Positions 48,749 through 60,199 of a stretch of DNA of 64,000 bases are shown piece after piece (position 1 is the stretch's first letter; each line of letters begins with the position of its first letter). The notes under the pieces are model-generated. The model was not told where the DNA came from and ran no database searches. It was given only the letters and a program-made list of their open reading frames with translations. Position numbers and translations under genes: made by a program. This DNA comes from Ophiobolus disseminans (Eukaryota > Ascomycota > Dothideomycetes > Pleosporales > Phaeosphaeriaceae), in contig MU006232.1 in assembly GCA_010093685.1 (NCBI GenBank), positions 521,427 to 585,426 on the forward strand, in the 5' to 3' direction.

Positions 48749-49232
48749 GGTGCTGGTGAGGCTAAGGGAGAGGTCGTCGCATGGTGTCTAGAAATCAGGT
48801 TGGTGGGTTGAGTCCGTTCGCGACAGCTCAAACTCGCATTGGGTGCTGAGTGATCGCTGCCACAATACGCCGGCGCGGAATGTTTGGGCCTGTAGCCGCA
48901 TCGCGTGGTGTGACGTCAGCATGGTCAGGGAAGGAACGACCGTGTAGTGGAAGGGGAGAGTTGATCTGCAATTGGTGGGTTCTGTTGTCTTAGAGGTCGG
49001 TATGGCTTGGAACCTTTCATTTTACAACATGGAACATTATTAGCTAAGCACGAATACGAACAATTTTTCTTGGAGGGAGGTAAATAAGTAATTAGTAGTG
49101 TAACTAGTCCGTGTTTATACAATTTCAAGGGCTAAACACATGTTGAGTAGAGTAATTGATTCTAAATTTGTTTTGCTACTTCTGTTATAACAGCTAGGAG
49201 TCGAAACAGAATTGTGTCCTATGCGAACATCC
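48749..49232. other. Intergenic
   Basis: 484 bp holding the upstream region of the hydrolase gene and the 3' flank of the TyrRS gene. A/T-rich at 49020-49210. No gene is seen. Confidence 0.6.
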
Positions 49233-51222
49233 TCATGCGCCGATGTCGGCGCGCCTTGCTTTGAACTCGTCCCATCCCACACATGTCAAGCCCTCAGCTT
49301 CGAACTGCTCTTCAGTTACGATGCGGCAGATCTGAATTTTGGACTTGCCTGAGCGAAGGACAAGCGCCTCCCAGTCGACCAGGAAATGATTTGGATCTGC
49401 AACAGCACTAGATTCAATATTGACCCATTGTAAACCTGTTGGATTCTCCGACGATCCAGAGTTTGGTACGACAACATAGGCGCCCTTATTGGCAATTAGG
49501 CGATGGGCTTCGCTCTTCGAGGAGGCGAGTCCTGCAGCGTGGAGGATGCGCGGGAACGAGCCTGGTAGGAGCATCGTGAGAGGCAAGGTTACGAGAGCGT
49601 CGCTTTCGTCTTGCGACTGTTCGTGTGCTGTGCTAGGAATGGTCTGCGCTGTCGACGAGGCAGCGTAAGCCTTCTTGTAGGCAAGGAGCTCTTTCTCTTT
49701 CTTGCTGAGCTTGGCAGTGTGGGGATCGGTCGTAGGTTTAGTGCTCGACAATGTGTTTCTTAGAGCACCAAGAGAGAAGGTATTGGTGCCATGGCCAAAG
49801 GCTTCTTTGTGCGCTGTTTCAGCCTTCTTGGCTTCGGCAGCACCGTGAGCAAGCTCGACAACTTCTTTGGCTAGCATGTGCTGAGCCAGGCGTTTGGACT
49901 CGTCTTGTTGCTGATGTCCCATGAGAAGATATATCTCATCGAGCGACAGGAAGGTAAACAGCTTCAGGTAGCGTTCGACGTCGTCATCTGCAGTCCGTAG
50001 GAAGTACTGTTTTGAATTAGCGACATTTTACCAACAGAGTATTCGGCCGCACCTGATATAGATCGAAAGAGTTCATCATCTGTCGATCTAGCCAGACAGC
50101 ATTACCGGCGCTTTTCCCAAACTTCTCGCCCGACGCGGTCGTAAGCAGAGGTGTGGTGAGGCCATAGGTAGCTACACTTGGATCTTCTTCACTCGGAGCC
50201 TCGCCGTCCATGCGATGAATCTTGCGCATGTGACTGACAGCGTCCATGCCTGCACATATGTTTCCATATTGGTCGGAGCCACCAATCTGAAGCTGGACGC
50301 CCTCGTTTTTGTACATGCTCCACCAATCATAGGCTTGAAAGAGGGGGTAGCTGAACTCAGATATGGCCATGCCTTCACCCGTTTCCATTCGTAGCTTTAC
50401 ACTAGACATACATTAGCTAAGTTCGAAATGTCTGAGGTAGACTCACGAGTCACGAGCAAGCATCGGGCCCAGTCGCATACCGGAGCCGAGATCTCTCATC
50501 AGCTCTACCGCGCTCAACTTCTCTAGCCATTGCCGATTGTTCAGAATATCGTGTTTACGGCTGATGAGCTGCGGGTACTGGTGTTTGATGCCGAGGCACT
50601 TCACATTGGTCCACAGCTTCCCTAATTGTCCTTGTATGCTCGCGATGTTCATGGACTGCGTGTCGGCGCCTTGTCGCATGCGGGCCGTTGTTCTTCCAGA
50701 AGGGTCACCTATTTGCACTGTACCTCCTCCTAACTAATCCATATTAACCTGTCGTTGCTGCAATCTGCCGTGGGTGGCTCACCAAGCTGACGGTGTAATA
50801 GCCACGAAGATACATCCAGTATAGCGCCATGAGCGGGAGAAGATGACCGACATGGAGGGAGGGTGCAGTAGGGTCTACTCCGACGTATGCGCCGATGCAT
50901 TTCTCTGTGAGCAGCCAGTCGAGTGTCCGTCGTCCACTATGGTAGGTTAGAACCGTCTCATGTCGAACCGGACCACAGACACTCACCCCGCAACATCCTT
51001 CACAAAGCCACGCTCTTCAAGCACGCCCAACATACTCTGTTGTGCGCCCGACTTTATCCTGCCCGCCCGCTCGTCCCATGCCGCATTGCGCGCTCCCACA
51101 TCAGGGTCCTCAGCAGCCCATCCTTTCTTAGGTCGCTCACCACGCGCCAACGTATGTTGTCTACGTATACAGTGTCGACAGACATACTGCCGTGGCCTTG
51201 ACAGATGTCTCAGCAGCGACAT
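49233..51222 (-). CDS. MSY1: Mitochondrial tyrosyl-tRNA synthetase (MSY1/CYT-18 type)
   Basis: Five exons (50987-51222, 50783-50936, 50447-50733, 50053-50401, 49233-50006) encode 599 residues. The start at 51220-51222 gives a mitochondrial-type presequence (MSLLRHLSRPRQYVCRHCIR); an ATG 54 codons upstream is open but less typical. Class I synthetase signatures are intact: SLHVGHLLPL (HIGH motif, about 106-109), IGDPSGR, QIGGSDQYGN (tyrosine/ATP site) and EKFGKS (KMSKS motif, about 319-323). A C-terminal S4-like RNA-binding region (FPRILHAAGLASSKSEAHRL) closes the protein, preceded by a Lys/Glu-rich linker. It charges mitochondrial tRNA-Tyr. In Pezizomycotina this enzyme (CYT-18 in Neurospora) also helps splice group I introns, which is a family property, not shown here. 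The acceptor of intron 2 is placed at 50734 to keep the frame. Divergent from the GH36 gene. Confidence 0.93.
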
Positions 51223-51549
51223 TGCCGTCTTTTCACCACGAGTCGGGAAGCGTGACGGTCGCGCAATATCGGAAAATGTAAGTGCCAAGATCGACAATGT
51301 GGATGCGCTCATTGGCCAAAGCTCAGAGCACTGTGATCGATGCGGCTTCCCCGAAGCACCTCCGCACTCGTCATCTGATCCCATGCCTTAACCTTATGTA
51401 GCACTCCAGTACCTCTAACAATACCTGTTCTCATTAACATCTTTTCTACTCATCTTCTTCAAGTTGTGCCGTGATCACATTGCATGCTCGTTGCCTCCAT
51501 CCTGCTATAAAAGATCTTCATCCTCTGGCTTGTACTTTCTCACCTAGCC
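51223..51549. promoter_or_regulatory. Divergent promoter region, TyrRS and GH36 genes
   Basis: 327 bp between the two start codons. The right part is pyrimidine-rich with a TATA-like TATAAAAG at 51506-51513, about 40 bp upstream of the GH36 ATG. The left part may encode an extended TyrRS N-terminus if the upstream ATG at 51384 is used. Confidence 0.45.
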
Positions 51550-54400
51550 ATGTACGCTTCACTCATCTGCCATCCTCCTCTAGGTCAAACCACAGTGGTC
51601 GGTCCTGAGAAGAAATCTGCAAGTGAACCCCAGCCCACTCGCAGAATGGCATTGAACCTAACTCTCTGCTAGGTTCGATTCACTGTGCTCATTGAGAGCT
51701 CAGCCGGATCTGAGAAAACCTGGGAGGTTGCATTGTGGCATAACTTCGAACATGTTGAAAAGTGGACGAAATTGACTCTACAACCGAGCGCGGAACACGT
51801 TGTATGTCTATGAAGCTTTCCCACAGCATTGTTTTGTAGCATTGACCATAGAAGGCTGTGACAAAAGCAAGCGGAACGAATGTGCAGCGCCAATACTACA
51901 CAGTCGATTTACCCGGGCGTCCAGAAAATAACAATCTGGTATCCTATACCATCACCTTCAGAGCAGCAGCGGATGAGCCATGGAAATGGTCCAATGAAGC
52001 TTTCAATACCTCGGATGGGCATCTCATTTACCAGTCAGCTGATCCTCTTGCCAATGACTTGAGCTACTACATCGAAGAGCTGCCGTCATTCCTTGAGATC
52101 GTCAGAGAGCAGAGTGATACCCCAGAATGCCTGTTATGGTCTCTCATTGCTCAAGTGCAAGCCGCGTCTGGCACAGAGCCTGGACATCTGAACGAGAATC
52201 TTGGTCTCCCGACCAACTTCTCCCGTTGGTTCGCCTTGACGAGAATCTGGAGCCCTTGGCTTGCTCCGCGACAGGGCAAGGACAATTTTGAACCAGACAA
52301 GGACGCTATAATCGCGGCATTCGAACGTAAAGATGGCTCTCATCTAGTTGTACTCGCTGTCAGTGGTATCAACGACGTTCTGACAACTTTCCGCCATGAC
52401 GGAAATGGACGAGTACTCATATGCTCACAGAACGACCGCGAGCAAGAAGGCGTCGTCAATCTTGTTGCTGCGGTGGGCAAGACGCTGGAGAGTGCTGTAG
52501 CTGCCACCATGTATCATGCACGCAAGATTGTGACAAGATACGAGACTATCACGGGACAGGTTGATGCCGAGTATCAGGCCCTGATAGATGGGTTCAAGCC
52601 GCAGTGGCTTGAGAACTGGTGTAAGTTTCGGCTTCTTTGTCCTTGCGACAACGAGAAAACTAACCCCGTACTTCCAGATGACGGCCTGTCGTACTGCACT
52701 TGGAATGGTCTTGGCCAGAACTTAACCGAGGAAAAGATTTTCGATGCTCTCGACTCCCTTTCGAAGAATGAAATCAACATCAGTAATCTAATCATTGACG
52801 ATAACTGGCAATCACTGGTAGGTATTTCAACGAAATTGAAGGCTAAAGCTCATGAGTCATAGACTAGCGGTGCTACACAGTTCGATCAAGGCTGGGTAGA
52901 ATTCGAGGCAAACAAAGCCGGTTTCCCACGAGGCTTGAAAGCTACAGTGAGTGATATCCGCAGCCAGCACAAGCACATCAAGCATATCGCCGTATGGCAT
53001 GCAATCCAGGGTTATTGGGGTGGAATTGCGCCCGACGGAAAGATTGCAAAAGAATACAAGACGGTGAAGGTACAGATCAAAGACGGCGTCGCGGGTGGGC
53101 AGGCCACTGTGGTCGCCGAGGAGGATGTCGGCCGCTTCTACAAAGACTTCTATGGATTTCTTAGCTCAGCTGGGATCGACTCGGTCAAGACCGATAGCCA
53201 GTTCTTCCTCGACGAGATCAAGCACCCCTACGATCGTCGTCACCTAATCCAAGCCTACCAGGATGCCTGGAACATCAACCAACTCAGGTTTTTCTCGGCT
53301 AAAGCCATCTCCTGCATGTCACAAACACCACAAATCATCTTCCACTCTCAACTCCCCAGTAACAAGCCCAAGGTGCTGCTACGAAATTCGGATGATTTCT
53401 TTCCAGAGGTCCCATCTTCACACCCATGGCATATCTTCTGCAACGCCCACAACTCGATCTTCACTCAGTACCTCAACATCCTACCTGACTGGGACATGTT
53501 CCAGACTTCGCACGACTATGCTGCATTCCATGGCGCTGGCCGCTGTGTTTCTGGCGGTCCTATCTACATCACTGATGTTCCCGGCAAACACGGTATCGAC
53601 TTGATCTCTCAGATGACAGGTAACACGCCTAGAGGCGACACGGTCATCCTTCGCCCCCACACAGTCGGCAAGAGTACTTCAGCGTACAACGCATTCGATG
53701 ATCCAGTCCTTCTCAAAGTCACAACATATGTTGGCAGAGCTCACACCGGAACCAGCGTTCTAGGTGTTTTCAATTGTACAAAACGACCTCTAGCAGAGTT
53801 GATCGGGCTCGATTCCTTCCCTGGTGCTGAAAAGGGGATCTATGTCATCAGAAGTCATACAAGCGGTCAGGTCACAAAAGCAACGAGTGTAGAGAAGACT
53901 GACGTTTTTGTTTACGTCGAATTACCTGAGCGTGGCTGGGAGATCTTGTCCGCCTATCCGCTGCAGTCGTTCAAACTTGGACGGGAACAACCCGCTGAGG
54001 GTCCCGAGGACATATCCGTGACTAATCTGGGAATTCTTGAGAAGATGACGGGTGCTGCCGCGATCATTAACAGTGACAGCTATATTGAGAGGTCATCCGG
54101 CAGACTACGAATATGGACTTCGCTCAAGGTTCTTGGCACGTACGGTACGTATACAGCGCCTTCTACACGAAGTGAATGTTACTGATTGCTCTAGGTGTCT
54201 ACATCTCAGACTTGAAGCAACGGTCTATTGAAGACGACTTCTTCGCCGTTTTGTTTGGTCGACCCATCCCATCCCATTGCGTCAAAGCCAGTAAAGCGGA
54301 CGAAAATGTCTTGGAGATTGATCTCACCAGAGCTTGGAAAGAGACCGATCAGAAGGCTTCGTGGAGCAATGAAGTGGCCGTGGAGCTGGTGATCCGATAA
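51550..54400 (+). CDS. GH36 raffinose synthase/Sip1-like protein
   Basis: Exons 51550-51597, 51673-51801, 51852-52620, 52678-52817, 52863-54144 and 54195-54400 encode about 857 residues. Recognisable landmarks: CHPPLGQTTV at the start, VALWHNF, RFFALTR-like WFALTRIWSPWLAPR, the barrel segment LSYCTWNGLGQNLT, IIDDNWQSL, HIAVWHAIQGYWGG, the presumed nucleophile in DSVKTDSQ, the presumed acid/base in LPDWDMFQT, and FHGAGRCVSGGPIYITD. These are the marks of the raffinose synthase/Sip branch of GH36 (clan D). Fungal members are mostly uncharacterised alpha-galactosidase-type enzymes, so substrate is open. There is no signal peptide. Exon 1/intron 1 is the weakest part: the donor GTCGGT is poor, while a better GTGAAC at 51630 would put the next exon out of frame. 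The acceptor at 51851 has an alternative three bases on. Confidence 0.87.
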
Positions 54401-54710
54401 AAGGAAAGTAGCATTGTGTGAAAGTCGGAAGGCGAGCGCTTTGTTCCTGAGCAAGTGAGTAAGTCTTTGCACCTTGGAGCGCATCGTCGCATTGTTCGGC
54501 TCTTTATATTCAACAATGAGCGTTGAATACAACAAAGAATCATGAAATTCTGAATATTGGTATCTGCTTACACTCGTGTGCAGTGGAGATGTTGACACTC
54601 TTACACTTCATTCTTCATTTGCATATCGTTTACCTTGAATTTGGTTCTTGCCTAGCACTGACAGTGAACATTGCGAAAGATACAGACAGCATTATTGGGT
54701 AAGGTTTTCA
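54401..54710. other. Intergenic
   Basis: 310 bp between the GH36 gene and the coiled-coil gene, AT-rich with no supported feature. Confidence 0.6.
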
Positions 54711-57045
54711 TCATGGCGACTTGTTCTACTGGAACGAATCCGGACCATGAGGGAGAGTGTACGCCTTGGAAGGCACTGATTATCATTGTGGTACTAGTAC
54801 TGCTTCTAACAGTCATACGATTCTTGTTATGCAAATGTTGCTGCAGAAGGAAGAAGGCGAAGCGTGCTGGCCACGCTGATGACACTCGCCCACCAATTTC
54901 GCATAACCAAAGTAGGCAAATTTCGAGTGAGCAGGATGAAGGCACGAGACGAATTTCGAGCTGCACGAGATGTAGCTCTGGTGGCAGCTTCAACAGACGC
55001 TGCGACCATTTGCTAGAGGACTTGGAGGGAAGCTTGACAGGAACCAATGGAATCGAAGACAAGACGCAAGACCTTGTGGCAGAGCGCGAGCGCTTGGTGC
55101 GGGAACTGGCCGAAATGACTGCAGATCGCGATGGACTCCGTGATCGCCTGGACATGATGATCAAGGACCGTGATGCTCTACAGGCTCAGTCCACCAGATT
55201 TTCTACCCTCCAAGGCGAAATCAACAAACTTTTTGCCGAGAAGAGCAGACTTTGCCGAGACCTCGAGGTTGAGCAGTGCGATCCGAGCGAAGAGAAAACA
55301 CTCCTCAGGTTTGCAAACGACGGCATCACCTATCTTCAGACGAAGGTTACTGAGCTTGAAGCTCAGTTAGATTCTGTCGCAACAGCTAAGAATGTGATTG
55401 AACACAAGAACAGAAAGATAACTTCAAGAGCTAACAGTATCTCACCGGAATTGGATGATAAAGAAGGCCAGCTCCAAGACGCTCAAAATTAGAACCAGAA
55501 GATTGACTCTGATCTTCACGATGTCATCAACGGCTCCGAAGAAGACTTGACGAACGTCATGGCGCAGCGTACCAAGATTAGTGACGTCTTGGATGAGATC
55601 GTCGACGAGGATGGAAGGAAGACACATGCCGAACTTTGCATGAAACTCGGCGAAGCAAATGCAGAGCTGGAGCACGAGTGTCGAGCGCACGATGCAACCA
55701 AGCTACTATTGCAGGAGGCCCGGGAGTCGGATATCGAGACTCGAACGAACAGGCTAATGCTCTAAGAGATCGGACTGTACGTCTCGGAAAGAGTTTGAAA
55801 CGCGGGGAAGTTGAGATCCAAAATCTTGAGCAAGAGATCAAAGACACCGAGCAAAAGCGCATATACACGGAACGAAAGCTTAATGACACCGAACAAGAGC
55901 TCAAAGACGCCGAGGAGATGGTTTACGATAGAATCGAGACTCTATGGGAGCCACATGGTGACGATATTGCTCTGACAGATGAAAATGAACGTCTCCAGTC
56001 GAGTTTGGAGGCCGTGCAGGCCGAGCTTAAGAAAGCAAAGAGTGAGAACGAAGAGATGGAGAAGAAGTTCGAGGAAGAGCGAAAGCACACGGAAGCATTT
56101 AACATTCCACTGCCCACGACACCTATCAAACCCACGCCAATTCTCGTCAAGCAGAAAACAACGCCACCCGTCATCACCATTCCCAACATCCCCACCGGCC
56201 CTCGCACTCCCACTCGACCGGATCGTACCGGCCCTCCCCCCAACGCACCCAAAGGCCCTCGTCGCGCCACCAATAAAACCGCCGATCCCATCGACAAAAC
56301 GTTCCGCTGTCACAAATGCTACTGCGTACATCACAACCGCCCAAACTTTCAAAAAGAACACATCGCAAGGTGTAAAAAGTGGGAAAGTAAGTACAAGCGA
56401 CCCACTGGCCCGAACAACACTGTCCCTCCTCCTGATTGGGAGAAAGCGATCAAGCAGCATGCGTTGCACCTGCCGAAGCCAGCGGATGATTATGTGCATG
56501 AGGTACCGCCGAGGGATGTGGAGTTTGTGAAGCAGAATGATGAGCATGTGCAGCAACGAGAAGATGGAACTCGAGTTGCTCAAGAATATGCATCGCAGAA
56601 TGACGAAGGATACGAATCGTATATGGACCAAGGTTACCAGGCTCAGGATCATCAGGGATATCCACCGCATCTCGATGAATGTTATGTACATCACTACAAT
56701 GAAACCTACCCACAAGAGCAACAGCAACCACTCTCGCCGGTCTTGTATCTTCAAAACTACACTGACTTCTACGCTCGACAGGCAGACCCCATGTACTCGC
56801 AAATCCAGCCTTCTCCCCGCCCGATCGACTGGCGAGAACCAGCGATTCCGACCATGTTCTTTGGTGGATCGACGGATGATCCAAGTGCGCAACCAATGGT
56901 GGTTAATATGCCGACGGGTCTGAATACGGATGCGCCAGAGTTTGTGCCGCGGAGAAAGGAGGAGGATGAGGAGGAGAAGCAAGTGAGTGAAGAAAGGACC
57001 GAGGGGTTTAATTGTTGTTTTGTTTTGCGCATTGTTGGCATTTGA
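54711..57045 (+). pseudogene. Membrane-anchored coiled-coil protein with C2HC-type motif, interrupted
   Basis: The ATG at 54711 gives MATCSTGTNPDHEGECTPWK, one transmembrane segment (IIIVVLVLLLTVIRFLL, about residues 23-39), a Cys/Lys stop-transfer (CKCCCRRKK) and a long coiled coil (about 100-430). The frame meets a TAG at 55490-55492 inside the coiled coil but continues with matching heptads in the same frame to about 55730. It then shifts by one base near 55715-55735 into the frame that runs to 57045. That last part ends the coiled coil, has a Pro/Thr-rich linker and a zinc-ligand-like FRCHKCYCVHHNRPNFQKEH with a following Cys, then a Tyr/Gln/His-rich tail. About 778 codons in total, none in a family I recognise. 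Either a decaying gene or one with undetected introns or sequence errors. The stop could come from CAG by one C-to-T change. Confidence 0.6.
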
Positions 57046-57305
57046 AACGATCATTGGGTTTAATACTATGGTTTTGATTATTGTTCTATTCGAGCGCTTA
57101 GTAGATGTAAGAAAATATAAACATCTTTTTTGTTCGTACAATCTTCCCAATGACCTCATCCCATCCATTCCGACCCAATTCCGAACCACCACAACAATTC
57201 CCTCCACAACCACCACCGTCTAACCACCTACCATACATGCCCCCAACCTTCACAACCCTCCTCCACCACCCCACACACATCTTCACCCGCCTGCACTGGC
57301 TCACC

Positions 57306-58163
57306 ATGGCGACCGCCGCGCCGCCCCCGACCCGCCCCCTCAAAATCCTCATGCTACACGGCTACACGCAATCCGGGCCCCTCTTCCAAGCCAAAACCGG
57401 CGCTTTGCGCAAAACCCTCCAAAAAGCCTTCCCAGCCGGAATAAGCCTCGTATATCCCACCGCGCCCATCCGTCTCACGCCCGCAGACGAGTCGTTCCTG
57501 GCTGGGGCCGGCACGAGCGCGGATGGGAGTAAGCATAATGGCGACGGGGAAGAGGAGCAGGAGATTGATGCGTGGGCGTGGTGGCGCAGAAAGAGTGAGG
57601 GCGAGGGCGAAACGTATACGTATGAGGGGATTGAAGTTGGACTGGGCAAGATTGCAGAGACATTGAAGAGTGAGGGGCCGTTTGATGGCGTGGTGGGCTT
57701 TTCGCAGGGCGCGGCGTGTGCGGCGATGATTGCGTCGTTACTTGAACCGGGCCGGCGCGCAAGTTTCGAAGCCGAACAGAGAGATGGCGGAATGCAGTAT
57801 CCGGAAGCTTTCGAAGCAGATATACAACCCCCGCTGAAATTCGCAGTGTGCTACAGCGGCTTTGCGGCCGTGGGCAAGAATCCTTATCGCGCTTTCTACG
57901 AGCCCAAGATTGCGACGCCGGTGCTGCATTTCCTGGGCACGCAGGACGTGGTGGTAGAAGAGGCGCGGAGTCTGGCGCTGGTGGCGGCGTGCACGCAGAG
58001 GGACGACAAGTACGTCGTGTACCATCCAGGCGGGCACTTTTTGCCGAGTACGCAGAAAGCGAGCGTGAACGCGCTGATAGGGTTTATGAAAGAGGTTTTG
58101 CATGGGGAGGAAGGGGGGAAGAAGGAGGAGGAGAGTGTCGAGGATATGGATGTGCCGTTTTGA
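57306..58163 (+). CDS. FSH-type serine hydrolase
   Basis: Single exon of 285 residues. The ATG at 57306 lies in a good context (CACCATGG) and directly precedes the conserved domain; the open frame extends 52 codons upstream (57150) but that part is Pro/His-rich leader-like. Motifs of the FSH1 family: LKILMLHGYTQSG at the start, VYPTAPIRL, DAWAWWRR, FDGVVGFSQGAACAAMI (nucleophile Ser in GFSQG, about residue 145), FAVCYSGF, LHFLGTQDVVV (triad Asp) and HPGGHFLP (triad His). FSH proteins are small alpha/beta hydrolases related to human OVCA2. Yeast members are poorly understood esterases, and others sit in fungal polyketide clusters. Nothing here suggests a cluster, so a housekeeping esterase role is more likely. 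Confidence 0.9.
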   Translation: MATAAPPPTRPLKILMLHGYTQSGPLFQAKTGALRKTLQKAFPAGISLVYPTAPIRLTPADESFLAGAGTSADGSKHNGDGEEEQEIDAWAWWRRKSEGEGETYTYEGIEVGLGKIAETLKSEGPFDGVVGFSQGAACAAMIASLLEPGRRASFEAEQRDGGMQYPEAFEADIQPPLKFAVCYSGFAAVGKNPYRAFYEPKIATPVLHFLGTQDVVVEEARSLALVAACTQRDDKYVVYHPGGHFLPSTQKASVNALIGFMKEVLHGEEGGKKEEESVEDMDVPF

Positions 58164-58363
58164 CAGTCAAGGGCTGTGTTGTGAGCATTTTCAGCGCGGC
58201 GTTCACGTTAGATGGGGACAAGATTTAGACATAGCATCTGTTCGTTTAGACGTCTATATTACATACGCATTACTTTGGCATGCGCAGGGCCTGGCATTGA
58301 GGGCTGTCCAGTATCTAGACTCATCATAAGGGCCTCGATGCCTCATCCCTCGTCTTTCAATCC
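58164..58363. terminator. Convergent 3' ends of FSH hydrolase and RPN5
   Basis: Only 200 bp separate the two stop codons of a convergent pair, so both 3' UTRs and polyadenylation sites must lie or overlap here. No canonical AATAAA was seen on either strand. Confidence 0.4.
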
Positions 58364-60028
58364 TCATTTCTTCTTGCCAACTTTTGTAGGCTGGATACGT
58401 GCCATCATCTCCTCCTTGGTGATGAGGTGGTCGATGCGCTCTAGCAGGCCCAGCAAGCTCTTCATGTTGCCGCTCCACTCGTTCAGCACATCGTCCGCAT
58501 CCCTCGGCTTCGAGAATGTGACAACGCGCGCGGGTCGGTCGATCTTGGCGTAGATGGTCTTTGCGGTCACCAGCTCGCTGATGTTCTTCTCCGTCTCGTC
58601 CTCTGTGAGATCCAGCAGCTCTGTCAGCCGCGGGATCTGGATGCGTGTGTAGTACTTGGCGACCACGCGAACGTTGTGCTCGATGACGCGCTTGCGCAGG
58701 TCCTGCCACCTCTTGTGTGCCTTCTCGTCGTCTGAGTCGTCCTTGTCTGCGTCAAAGACATCGGTCTCGGTCAAGTGAGGGCCGAACTGCTTCGCGACCA
58801 TGGGCCATCGCATCAGCTCTGGTATGGTGAACAGCTTGACTAATTGTGCGTCTTGCGGGATCTGCGTGTTGCGCGAGTCGCGTTGGATGCGGTGGATGAG
58901 GTCGGACTGCTCGTTGTCGTACGGTGCGAGGATGACGAAGTAGATGACGCGCTGGAGGATCTGGACAAGCAATTAGTAGAGCCATAAAGTGTGGTTGTCA
59001 GACATACCGCTCGGAGCTTCTTGGGATCCTCCTCAACCGCCTCCGTGTCTAGAACCTGCCGGTAGTGCTTGCAAACGTCGAGGTACTTGTCGTCGTGCTT
59101 TGCAAGGGTGATCTGCTGCTCGTAAAACTTCAACTTCAGGTCCGTGACATCGTCCTCGGGCTCGATGGGCGGGTCGTCGACGCTGCGGTTTTTTTCCGCC
59201 TCTTCGCGCTCTTTCCGGTCCTTCTCGAGCTGCTCGGGCGTCTTCTTCGGCCTCCGCGCAAAGTACTTTGTGCCAATCTTCCTGCTCAGAATGCCGGCCT
59301 GTGTCCACTCGCCCTTCTCTATGCACAACGACACTTGTTGTAGGATGAACTCGGTCTTCTCTCGTCGGGTCATGGAGCCAAACGTCTCGACCTGCAGCTC
59401 GCAGAGGATGTCTGTCGCCGCGTTGATGTCGCCTTGCTCCTTCTTGATGTTGGACAGTATGCGTGTGATACGGGCGCGCTCGACTTCGACGAAGATCTGA
59501 TCTGTATTAGCTTCCAGCATATAAGCATGTTTCGACGCTCTTTACCTTGCCCTCAGTCACTGTCCGCAATGCCTCGATGACCGACAGCTTTGTCTCGAGG
59601 TTTGGTGTCTCATCCAGAAAGCCCATGACAGTCTGCACCATCTTGGTGGTGGCCTGCTTGAGCTGTCCATGTTTCTTCGACAGCAGCAGGACCTGCTCGT
59701 TCATCAGATTCCAGTCATTTGCGCGCTTGGCTATTGTGACGATGGCGATGATGATTCGGGATGTTGACGCAAGATCTGAAGCCTGATGGAGGTAAGTTTG
59801 TGTATGTGTATGCGCATAGTCGAGAGTTGTGTACCTGGCGGGTCTTCTTCTCTAGTGTAAGCAAATGGTCGATGCCAGCTTGCGTGTTACCCTGTCATGG
59901 TTATATTAGCTTCGCCACACTTCGCGAGGCATCGGACATACTGCGCCCAGCTTCTCGGCCTCTGGAATGGCGGCATCCGTCTCCTTGGAGAAGTCCTTGT
60001 CCGCCTTGACTACCTCTCCGCTCGACAT
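58364..60028 (-). CDS. RPN5: 26S proteasome regulatory subunit Rpn5 (PSMD12)
   Basis: Five exons (59942-60028, 59835-59891, 59546-59782, 59008-59496, 58364-58960) with introns of 47-52 nt encode 488 residues. The N-terminus is MSSGEVVKADKDFSKETDAA. Family landmarks follow: TVTEGK joined to IFVEVERARITRILS, a helical-repeat region with QVETFGSM and EFILQQVSLC, ARRPKKTPEQLEKD, RVIYFVILAPYDNEQSDLI, then the PCI (winged-helix) domain with FTIPELMRWP, RVIEHNVRVVAKYYTRIQIP and RLTELLDLTEDETE, ending in a helix and a basic tail. Rpn5 is a scaffold subunit of the 19S lid that contacts Rpn11/Rpn9 and the base. Length and order fit fungal orthologues. The frame is fully intact. Confidence 0.95.
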
Positions 60029-60199
60029 GGTGGCGGGGTTGTTGTGTGTGGGCTACGTGGTTTCGTGGATATTTTCGAAGCTTCGTGGGGTCCGAGGTGA
60101 CAGAGAAAAAGGTCGCTAAGCGGCGAGGAGTGGAAGGTGAGGCGTTGTGATTGTTTGGTCGTGTGTTGCGGCTCGTCAGTCATGTCGAGAGACCCACGC

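Noticed and set aside
55942..57216. 424-codon minus-strand ORF
   Set aside because: Antisense to the C-terminal half of the coiled-coil gene; Val/Ile/Arg-rich with no domain, while the sense frame has a Cys/His motif and coiled coil.
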